IMG/VR virus record: IMGVR_UViG_3300025646_000405 | Coordinates: 1 to 22,861 of that record | Direction: 5' to 3' (one strand) | DNA from: a virus | Length of the DNA: 22,861 bases | Part shown: piece by piece, positions 15,729 to 21,969 of the stretch | Numbering within the stretch: position 1 is the stretch's first letter | Layout: every line of letters starts with the position of its first letter | Translations under genes and position numbers: made by a program | Notes under the pieces: model-generated | Seen by the model: only the letters and a program-made list of their open reading frames with translations | The model's database searches: none | Told to the model about the DNA's origin: nothing

Positions 15729-17734
15729 TGACAATCTCCATCTACAACATTTTCTGCCCAAAAATAATTTAAATATTGTCCCTCATAATTTGCATAAACG
15801 GTATTTCCACTTTCAACCAAAAGTTGTTCAAGTGGTATTCTATGCATTTTTACTATGTGGTATATATCACCACTGTTACCAAATGTGGCTTTCGCACCTA
15901 TTGGTCTGTATCTAAATCCACCATATAAAGTCGGATGCCATCCCGGTGGCAGATATGTTCCAGACAAACCACGTTCATTTAAATTTATTGCCCAAGAATC
16001 GTCTTGCGTTAATCCAGATTGAAGTGATGCGTCCAATTCCCATTTTTCTAATTCATGGAAATAATATGTTGATCCAGAATATCCACTTGCTCCAGTTGGA
16101 CCACTAGCACCATAAGGGCTATTAAATTTAATTTTAGACCATTGATATCGATATTTTTTAGCATCGTTTAATGTTTGTGTTGCTTTATTGTCTATTTCAT
16201 ATTTCAATAATGCAGCAAAAAAGCTATCTTCTTCTTTGCCCATACAACAAAGCGAATACATTACAAAATTTTGCAATTCTATTTTTCTGATTTTTTCTAA
16301 ACGACTTTCTTCATTTCCTATTGTATGTTTAAAAGCATCATAACGAATCTTCATAACCTTTGAAAGATTTGAAGCTGTACCCCCAATAGAAATATTATTG
16401 TTTTCTAAGTGATTTGGATAATGTGGATGTATTTCTGTCATATCAAACATATTTTTCCATATGTCTGTGCTGTCAATAAACGGCATAATGCCTGTCAATC
16501 CCATAAATGTTAAATTTGCTATATTTTTTTCTATTCCCGGATTATTTGATAGGTGATTTATAAAATTTTCTCCATTTACAGCATCCAGAGAATCATAAAA
16601 TCCCCACTTTTTATCATAAATTAATTGATCTGCTTGCTCAATAGCATATGTTGCGCCGGAAGATCCCACTATTTCAATATTATATTTTTGACCTTCATCT
16701 TGAAATTGAAATGTGAGAGCAGTTGTAGTATAATTTCCATAAGATACCCCATCCATAGGAAGATTAGAAGGAACACTATCTAAAAATTTAGGAGTCTTTC
16801 TAATATAATAAAAATTTTTAGATAAAAATTGAAAACTGGGGTTTGTTACATAGGCATAACATTTTCGATAGTCTTTTCTATCATTGAATCTACGAATAAC
16901 ATCATCGCCATCATATATTGCAAGATTTCTAAAATCTCTGTCTATAGTAGAAAAACTGGGGTCATTTGATGGAACCCGATAAAAATATTTAAAATTTACG
17001 GATCCATCAAATTCAGTCCAAAGCATAAAATTAGGCAAGCCCACATTGCTTATGCTTTCATTTGTTTTTTGCTTATCACCTACGGAATATTCTGAAACAT
17101 AATTCAAATATTGTAATGAATTGTCACTAGTTACTTGTTCTCTTGTTGATATAGTGTTTAATGGTTTATATAAAATGTAATTTGATGCAAAATCGTTATA
17201 TCCAGTTATACCAAAATTTGATGTATTAAACCCATTACCAACCGCATAGGTTACACCATTCATCGCGGTCTGCAAATCTTTTTTAATTACTTCTTTTACA
17301 AAATCATTTACTTTAAATACTTCCGGATGTTTTAAATTTAAATTTTTGACAAGAGATTTTTTTTGTATGTGTGTATAATACAAATTGGTAAAATATATTC
17401 CAACAAAATTTTGTTCAGTGTCTGAGGCAGCGTTATTTAAATAAGAAACACCAGTTATTTCAAATATCCAAAAATTTTTATTAAAAAACTCTATTTTGAT
17501 TCGATCTATTTTATATTGTAATAAACGAGAAACTATGTCAAGTTTATCTTGTACTAAAATTACACCTTTTGGCAAAAGATCTGTAACATCTTCTACTAGT
17601 TCTATTCTTTCAAATAAACATTCAATATTTTGTTTTGTTATGTCAATCGGCTGTCCAGTTGCAGAAGAACTGTATAAAATAATAGAACTAATAGTAGAAT
17701 ATGCCGGATTAAAACGTGGAGAACGGTTTGCCAT
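15725..17734 (-). CDS. Large baseplate hub candidate, gp27-like N-terminal half (669 aa)
   Basis: The N-terminal 150 residues look like a hub D1-type domain: ECLFERIELVEDVTDLLPKG then VILVQDKLDIVSRLLQYKID, then a strand-rich region ending in a FTNLYYTHIQKKSLVKNLNL segment. The rest (about 170-669) is beta-rich, aromatic-rich and not recognised. Residues 542-556 are five collagen-like Gly-X-Y triplets (GASGPTGASGYSGST). T4 gp27 is only 391 aa, so this would be an enlarged form. It starts 1 nt after the gp53 stop without a ribosome site and overlaps the next gene as ATGA. Its position between gp53 and gp25 supports a baseplate role; the hub identity is moderate. Confidence 0.55.
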   Translation of the reverse strand: MANRSPRFNPAYSTISSIILYSSSATGQPIDITKQNIECLFERIELVEDVTDLLPKGVILVQDKLDIVSRLLQYKIDRIKIEFFNKNFWIFEITGVSYLNNAASDTEQNFVGIYFTNLYYTHIQKKSLVKNLNLKHPEVFKVNDFVKEVIKKDLQTAMNGVTYAVGNGFNTSNFGITGYNDFASNYILYKPLNTISTREQVTSDNSLQYLNYVSEYSVGDKQKTNESISNVGLPNFMLWTEFDGSVNFKYFYRVPSNDPSFSTIDRDFRNLAIYDGDDVIRRFNDRKDYRKCYAYVTNPSFQFLSKNFYYIRKTPKFLDSVPSNLPMDGVSYGNYTTTALTFQFQDEGQKYNIEIVGSSGATYAIEQADQLIYDKKWGFYDSLDAVNGENFINHLSNNPGIEKNIANLTFMGLTGIMPFIDSTDIWKNMFDMTEIHPHYPNHLENNNISIGGTASNLSKVMKIRYDAFKHTIGNEESRLEKIRKIELQNFVMYSLCCMGKEEDSFFAALLKYEIDNKATQTLNDAKKYRYQWSKIKFNSPYGASGPTGASGYSGSTYYFHELEKWELDASLQSGLTQDDSWAINLNERGLSGTYLPPGWHPTLYGGFRYRPIGAKATFGNSGDIYHIVKMHRIPLEQLLVESGNTVYANYEGQYLNYFWAENVVDGDCQ

Positions 17735-17735
17735 A

Positions 17736-18584
17736 TCAAATATAATTAGCCGTAATAAAAGAAGATTTTAACAATCCTATTGAATCTATTGGGTACGCTT
17801 TTATAATTTTTGGAGTTTCAGTTATTAATTGTTCAAAAGTAACTTCAGATGTCTCTTCCAGATCACCTTCAGATTTTGGTTCTTCGACTCCTTTATCGAT
17901 GTCGCCTTTTGATCCTCTACCACCTGTAAATTTTAGCTCTAAAACTACTTTACCAGTTTTTGGATTGAAATTGTACGCTGGTTTACTTGATGCAGGCTGT
18001 GTTACTGTATTTACTAAATTTTTTTGTATTTCATAATTACCACCTGTACCCGGATATATTACAACATAGTTTGATCCAGTTGTACCAGAAGTTAGCGCGG
18101 TTCCTTGCTTTTGTTCTTTTACAAACATGCTATCCGAATAATAAAAATCTTCATCTACTATAGTAAATGCGCCATTTAAATCAAAATTTCCAACTGAAGA
18201 GTAAGAAGCAGAATTTCCACTATTTGAAATTTGATTTAAAATAATACTTCCCTTTGGAAAAACATATGCTGTTGTGCCTGCGGTATCACCGGAAAAAGTT
18301 ACATTTAACTTGGGTTCTATTTCTTTTTTTGCTATTTCTGTATTAATGGGATTAATTAAAAATGGATTAAAATTATTGTTTGCTAAAACAAATATCCAAA
18401 AACTGTCCGGATCTTCATAAACTTGAAATGACGCTTCTATGAGTGTGCTTTTATCATCAAATGTTATTGAAGAATCTGGTGGGTCTAATTTAGATGAATC
18501 GATATAAGTAAAAAAATCACTTATTTGAAATTCACCTATCGTGGTTTCAAAAGATATTTTTGGTAAATTTTCAAAATATTTCAT
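17736..18584 (-). CDS. gp53: Baseplate wedge protein gp53
   Basis: This wedge protein clamps neighbouring wedges together. The start is placed at the ATG at 18584 (MKYFENLPKISFETTIGEFQ), which has GGAAG at a good distance and lies 1 nt after the gp48-like stop; a longer frame from 18629 has no such support. Length is 282 aa (T4: 196). The family mark is the LysM-like segment near residue 60-75, YEDPDSFWIFVLANNNFNPF, where gp53 proteins have a P-x-x-x-W-x-x-x-x-x-N-x-x-x-P pattern. The central part is beta-rich with Ser/Thr/Gly-rich strands; a charged Gly/Lys/Glu linker follows before the C-terminal AYPIDSIGLLKSSFI. Confidence 0.75.
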   Translation of the reverse strand: MKYFENLPKISFETTIGEFQISDFFTYIDSSKLDPPDSSITFDDKSTLIEASFQVYEDPDSFWIFVLANNNFNPFLINPINTEIAKKEIEPKLNVTFSGDTAGTTAYVFPKGSIILNQISNSGNSASYSSVGNFDLNGAFTIVDEDFYYSDSMFVKEQKQGTALTSGTTGSNYVVIYPGTGGNYEIQKNLVNTVTQPASSKPAYNFNPKTGKVVLELKFTGGRGSKGDIDKGVEEPKSEGDLEETSEVTFEQLITETPKIIKAYPIDSIGLLKSSFITANYI

Positions 18585-18585
18585 A

Positions 18586-19404
18586 TTAATTTCTTCCAGC
18601 AGATATTTCAGACTTAGACCAAACTGCATTTACTGATGGAACATAAGTTCCAGTTTCAAATTCTGTAAATTGTAAGCCCAACAATGTTACAGAAGATGCT
18701 CCATTTGGTAAATACCTTATTATTGGATCTGAATCATCATTCTTTTTAACAACAACAGTATTTAATACACATACAAGAGGTTCGCCTAACCAATTTGCAG
18801 TCAAATTTCTTTCTCCACCAATAGCAACTCCATTACCAGATGTAACTACCAGAGTCCATAAATTTTGAGGATAAGATCTTTCAGGCAAACCATTTGCTAC
18901 AGTTGGATAGGATGCTTTTCTAAATGTGCCGCAAATTCCTTCTATTTGATCCGCTTCAAATTGATTTTTTGGAACTAAAACGTATTGAAAATAATATTGC
19001 TTTCTTCCTTCAGAGATCATAGACATTTCAGCAATATTGCTAAACCTTCTATAAGTTGATGTCGCAAACACCCTTTCATAATAAGAAAGTGCTGGAGCAG
19101 CCATTCTAGCAACCATTGATAGTATTCCACTAACACCAACCCCACCACTGTTAGCTAATCCTGCTCTTGTTAATATGGGGCCTACTGGATTGCTGTTGCT
19201 CTCTCCATATTCGTGTTGTATCTGATAACCCGGTTCCTTTGGCATTGGAAGCCGTATATGACCACCAAAAGCAGAAGAACGAGATATTACTCCAGATCTG
19301 GTTCTTTCCGTATTGACAAGGGAATAAGGTGCACCAAAAAAATTCAACCATAAAGGTTGTTCGTTAGCGTATTGACCTGAAGGATATTCGTAATAAAGAC
19401 CCAT
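18586..19404 (-). CDS. gp48: Baseplate tail-tube cap protein, gp48-like (gp48/gp54 family)
   Basis: This protein sits on the baseplate hub and starts the tail tube. It has 272 aa (T4 gp48: 364, gp54: 320). Typical segments are PLWLNFFGAPYS (about 19-30), IRLPMPKEPGYQIQHEYGES (about 50-70), a hydrophobic Gly/Ala part at about 80-105, then RKQYYFQYVLVPKNQFEADQ followed by IEGICGTFRKASYPT, the tube-fold helix region, and VTLLGLQFTEFETGTYVPS near the end. The two T4 relatives are homologous, so gp54 is an alternative name. The ATG lies 6 nt after a CTAAATA box, and no ribosome site is seen. It is divergent from gp4 across a 35-bp gap. Confidence 0.72.
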   Translation of the reverse strand: MGLYYEYPSGQYANEQPLWLNFFGAPYSLVNTERTRSGVISRSSAFGGHIRLPMPKEPGYQIQHEYGESNSNPVGPILTRAGLANSGGVGVSGILSMVARMAAPALSYYERVFATSTYRRFSNIAEMSMISEGRKQYYFQYVLVPKNQFEADQIEGICGTFRKASYPTVANGLPERSYPQNLWTLVVTSGNGVAIGGERNLTANWLGEPLVCVLNTVVVKKNDDSDPIIRYLPNGASSVTLLGLQFTEFETGTYVPSVNAVWSKSEISAGRN

Positions 19405-19410
19405 TTATAA

Positions 19411-19417
19411 TATTTAG
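19411..19417 (-). promoter_or_regulatory. Late-type -10 element upstream of the gp48-like gene
   Basis: The minus strand reads CTAAATATTATAAATG, where ATG is the gp48-like start. Six bases separate the box from the start codon. It is the left half of an inverted pair with the gp4 box (19427-19433), with nine bases between them. Confidence 0.7.
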
Positions 19418-19426
19418 ACAAATTAG

Positions 19427-19433
19427 CTAAATA
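19427..19433 (+). promoter_or_regulatory. Late-type -10 element upstream of gp4
   Basis: The plus strand reads CTAAATATTTTTAATG, where ATG is the gp4 start. Six bases separate the box from the start codon and no ribosome site is present. This is the only promoter-like box seen in front of the rightward operon. Confidence 0.7.
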
Positions 19434-19439
19434 TTTTTA

Positions 19440-19859
19440 ATGGCTTACAAAACTAAATTTTTACCAAAAAACAAAGAAAAATACATAGGAGATGTTGGGG
19501 CAATAGTTTGCCGTTCCCTGTGGGAAAGATCTGTTTGTAAATTTTTTGATGAAAATTCTAACATCATAAAATGGTCATCTGAAGAAATATCAATTCCATA
19601 TTTAAATCCTTTGGATAATAAAATGCACAATTATTATCCAGATTTTTTAGTACAATTTAAAACAAATGAAAATGTAAAAACATGGTTGATTGAAGTTAAA
19701 CCAAAAAAACAAACATTCTTAAAAGAAAATTGTTCCAAAAAAGAAAAAATAACATGGATAATAAATTCTTCTAAATGGAAAGCTGCTGAAAACTATTGTA
19801 AAAAAAATAACTTTGAATTTAAACTAATAACAGAAAAAGAGATATTCGCAAATGTCTAA
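19440..19859 (+). CDS. gp4: Head completion nuclease gp4
   Basis: T4 gp4 (also called gp50/gp65 region) acts late on the packaged head so that it can join the tail. The protein has 139 aa (T4: 150). Family landmarks are F-x-P-x-N-x-x-K-Y-x-G-D (residues 7-18), CRSLWERSVCKFFDENSNII (24-43), KWSSEEISIPYLNP and the N-Y-Y-P-D-F segment. The residues form a PD-(D/E)xK nuclease pattern: Pro67-Asp68, then Glu85-Val-Lys87, followed by PKKQ. The C-terminal SSKWKAAENYCKKNNFEFKL and ITEKEI are also typical. It leads the rightward operon and overlaps the next gene by 8 nt. Confidence 0.93.
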   Translation: MAYKTKFLPKNKEKYIGDVGAIVCRSLWERSVCKFFDENSNIIKWSSEEISIPYLNPLDNKMHNYYPDFLVQFKTNENVKTWLIEVKPKKQTFLKENCSKKEKITWIINSSKWKAAENYCKKNNFEFKLITEKEIFANV

Positions 19860-20445
19860 TCCACAAAATTCAATTTTAGAAATTAAAAACTTTTTTAATA
19901 GACACGGCGGTCTACAAAGAGATAATAGATATTCTGTTTCTTTTTTTGGATTGCCTGCACGAATTCCACAAATTCCAGAGACAGAATTAATTTCCTTGGG
20001 AATAAATGCTGGAGCAAGATCAATAGATGGTCTAGCAGATAATTTAATGGGTTATGGCCCCGGCAGAATTGTGCCCAGATCACAAAAATATGTTGGAGGA
20101 ATTCTTTTAACTTTTCCTGTAACACACGATAATTTTATAATAAATTTCTTTGATGCTTGGTTCAATGAAATTTATTCTGGTACAAGATTCGGTGGTGGAG
20201 GAGGAGGATCCTCTCAGAGACCTAGAGGGCCATATCAATTAGAATTTTATGATACCATAGTAAAAAATTGTGGATTAAAGTTAAAATTGTTAGACTTAAA
20301 TGGAAATATAAATCGTGTTTTAACTTTTTATGAAGTATATCCGTTAGAAGCTCTTCCTTTAGAATTAAATATGATGCAACAAAATGAATATTTAAAATAT
20401 CAAGTTTTAATGAATTATAGAGAATACAACATAGGAGACAGGTGA
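19852..20445 (+). CDS. Tube-fold baseplate protein, gp54-like (tail tube initiator candidate)
   Basis: The protein has 197 aa with the tail-tube pattern: F-F-N-R-H-G-G-x-x-R-D-N-R-Y (residues 14-27) followed by SVSFFGLP, a G-x-x-x-x-P turn, then VGGILLTFPVTHDNFIINFF and DAWFNEIY (81-108). After a run of six Gly (114-119) come LEFYDTIVKNCGLKLKLLDL-type strands and a C-terminal LMNYREYN. This resembles the gp19 genes at 5715-6793 and the T4 gp48/gp54 tube-fold proteins. Position just before gp26 in a baseplate operon favours a tube initiator over a bulk tube subunit. The ATG overlaps gp4; the next gene overlaps its stop (ATGA). Confidence 0.65.
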   Translation: MSNPQNSILEIKNFFNRHGGLQRDNRYSVSFFGLPARIPQIPETELISLGINAGARSIDGLADNLMGYGPGRIVPRSQKYVGGILLTFPVTHDNFIINFFDAWFNEIYSGTRFGGGGGGSSQRPRGPYQLEFYDTIVKNCGLKLKLLDLNGNINRVLTFYEVYPLEALPLELNMMQQNEYLKYQVLMNYREYNIGDR

Positions 20446-21107
20446 TGACAGTTTTAAAAATGATACGTGAAAGTTTTCCAAAATACAAATGTGTGTTGCC
20501 AATTTGTAAAAAGGAAGTGTATTTTACACCATTTAAAATAAAAGATGCAAAAAATATTGCAATAATTTTACAAGAACAAAATAAACATTTAGCATTTTCT
20601 ACTATGATTGATATCATCAAAGAAAATACCGAAAATCTAAATGTAACAGAATTAACTGGTTTGGACGCAGAATATTTGTTTCTTCAAATAAGATCTAAAA
20701 GTGTTGATGAAAATTTAAATTTAATATTTAACAATCAAAAAGTTCAATTAAATATAAATGACATAACATTTTCTGGTCAGATTCAAGAAAAAACAATATC
20801 AGTCGGATCAGATATTGTTTTATCTTTAAAAACACCCAAGGTAAAACAACTTTTAAAATTAAAATCTTTTGATAAAAACGAATTAATGAAAGCTAGCATT
20901 CAAAGCGTTTCAATAAAAAATGAAGTATATGAATGCAATAAATTTTTAACTGACGAATTAAAAGAAATTTTAGAAAATTTACCACTAAAAGTTGGAAATA
21001 AATTTGAAGAATTTTTAAATTCCGAACCTCAATTGTGTGCATTAATTGACATAAACAATGAAAAAAAGAAAGTGACGGGTATTCTCAATTTTTTTACTTA
21101 TCGGTAA
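20442..21107 (+). CDS. gp26: Baseplate hub assembly protein gp26-like (0-frame product, 221 aa)
   Basis: The sequence begins MTVLKMIRESFPKYKCVLPI and continues as VYFTPFKIKDAKNIAIILQE, which fits the T4 gp26 baseplate family: a short beta N-terminus, then F-K-x-x-D-x-K helix. T4 gp26 (208 aa) helps build the central hub. The rest is a mixed helical/beta domain ending in beta strands. The start has AGGAG and overlaps the previous stop. The frame ends at a TAA (21105-21107) that lies inside the 5' arm of a hairpin directly after a T7 slippery site. A -1 shift there would extend the protein by 67 codons. Confidence 0.75.
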   Translation: MMTVLKMIRESFPKYKCVLPICKKEVYFTPFKIKDAKNIAIILQEQNKHLAFSTMIDIIKENTENLNVTELTGLDAEYLFLQIRSKSVDENLNLIFNNQKVQLNINDITFSGQIQEKTISVGSDIVLSLKTPKVKQLLKLKSFDKNELMKASIQSVSIKNEVYECNKFLTDELKEILENLPLKVGNKFEEFLNSEPQLCALIDINNEKKKVTGILNFFTYR

Positions 21108-21148
21108 AGTTTTTTGATTTAACTGATTATTATTCGTCTAACTTTACC
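21089..21148 (+). promoter_or_regulatory. Candidate programmed -1 frameshift signal
   Basis: In the 0 frame the sequence is AAT TTT TTT ACT, so T-TTT-TTT (21089-21095) is a canonical X-XXY-YYZ slippery heptamer. After a 7-nt spacer, GGTAAAGTT (21103-21111) can pair perfectly with AACTTTACC (21140-21148) to form a 9-bp stem with a 28-nt loop. The 0-frame stop lies inside the stem. The -1 frame is open from 21062 to 21298 and contains no ATG upstream of the conserved part. A T-run length error in the assembly is the main alternative. Confidence 0.7.
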
Positions 21149-21298
21149 TTGATCACACAATATAACTGGTCTATACAAGAAATAGAAAATCTAATTCCTT
21201 GGGAAAGAGAAGTGTATATGACTATATTAATTTCAAATGAGGAAAAGAAAAAACAAAGTCTTGCAGAAAAACAGATGGCAAAGGAGTTTAGAATTTAA
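21095..21298 (+). CDS. -1 frame extension of the gp26-like protein (67 codons)
   Basis: Read in the -1 frame after the T7 run, the sequence continues YLSVKFFDLTDYYSSNFTLI, then TQYNWSIQEIENLIPWEREV, then YMTILISNEEKKKQ and a short charged tail. The I-P-W-E-R-E-V-Y segment followed by a charged helix resembles the C-terminal helix of T4-like hub assembly proteins and other tail assembly chaperones. There is no ATG in this frame before the Met inside the conserved helix, and no ribosome site, so independent translation is unlikely. The full fusion would be 285 aa. The stop TAA overlaps the start of the next gene as TAATG, evidence that ribosomes do reach this point. Confidence 0.72.
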   Translation, partial: YLSVKFFDLTDYYSSNFTLITQYNWSIQEIENLIPWEREVYMTILISNEEKKKQSLAEKQMAKEFRI

Positions 21299-21942
21299 TG
21301 AATGAAGAAAATTTTTCAATTGATATTGATGCAGAAAAACAATTGATGGCCCCAATTATCAATTTTGAAAGTAATCAAACACCTGATGTTGGTGGCGTTC
21401 TAGATCCTAGTCCTGTTGAAAATCAATTATTATCTTCCACAATAGATTCTCCAGAATTAATAACAGAAAATATACAACCAAGTTTACAAGAAATTAATTT
21501 TGAAAATACAATAATTGAAACATCTTCAGAACAAATACTAAATGAAAATTCATTTGTAGAACAAAACGCACAAGAAATAAATTTTGAAACAAATTTTGTA
21601 AACGAAATTACTGAACAACCAAAAGTAGAACTTCCAGAATCAACTTTATTTGAAAATACCGTAATTGAAAATGCATCCGTTCAATTACCAAATTATTCAG
21701 AAACTATAAAACAATTTAATGTTGCCCCAAGCCCAGAATTGATAATGCAAAAAACTGAAAGATTGGAAGAACAAATTGTTTCTATGGGAAATAGTATAAA
21801 CAATTTAGAAAATTCTGGACGCGGTAAGTGGTTACATCCAAGAGAAAAAGATAATTTTGAAGAAAGACCTACAGTAGAACCAAGTAATCTTATATTTGAT
21901 ATAAAAATAAATCAAATGAAAAACTTACCAAATTGGGTATAA
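21298..21942 (+). CDS. Asn/Glu-rich 214-aa protein of unknown function
   Basis: I do not recognise a family. The first 130 residues are acidic, Asn/Glu/Ser-rich and probably disordered, with degenerate copies of an I-N-F-E-N/T-x-x-I-E unit near residues 19-24, 64-74, 92-101 and 116-125. Residues about 148-172 form a short coiled-coil-like helix (ELIMQKTERLEEQIVSMGNS). The last 40 residues (GRGKWLHPREKDNF onward) look structured and basic-aromatic. It starts at the stop of the -1 extension (TAATG) and ends at the bidirectional terminator. It lies directly after a putative frameshifting chaperone, where tape measure genes sit in other tailed phages, but it is far too short for a T4-length tail; a hub or tape-associated role is speculation. 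Confidence 0.75.
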   Translation: MNEENFSIDIDAEKQLMAPIINFESNQTPDVGGVLDPSPVENQLLSSTIDSPELITENIQPSLQEINFENTIIETSSEQILNENSFVEQNAQEINFETNFVNEITEQPKVELPESTLFENTVIENASVQLPNYSETIKQFNVAPSPELIMQKTERLEEQIVSMGNSINNLENSGRGKWLHPREKDNFEERPTVEPSNLIFDIKINQMKNLPNWV

Positions 21943-21969
21943 AAAAAGCCCCCTTTCGGGGGCTTTTTT
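21942..21969. terminator. Bidirectional rho-independent terminator
   Basis: A perfect inverted repeat pairs AAAAAAGCCCCC (21942-21953) with GGGGGCTTTTTT (21958-21969) around the loop TTTC. The G/C stem flanked by A and T tracts serves both strands. The stop of the 214-aa gene ends at the left arm and the gp32 stop starts at the right arm, so the two convergent genes share it. Confidence 0.95.

Noticed and set aside
20222-20620. 132-codon minus-strand frame opposite the gp54-like and gp26-like genes
   Set aside because: It spans the junction of two well-supported coupled genes and has no features of its own.
21149-21298. Independent short gene from a TTG at about 21149 in the -1 frame
   Set aside because: No ribosome site lies before it, and it would start at the end of the hairpin; frameshift fusion explains the conserved frame better.
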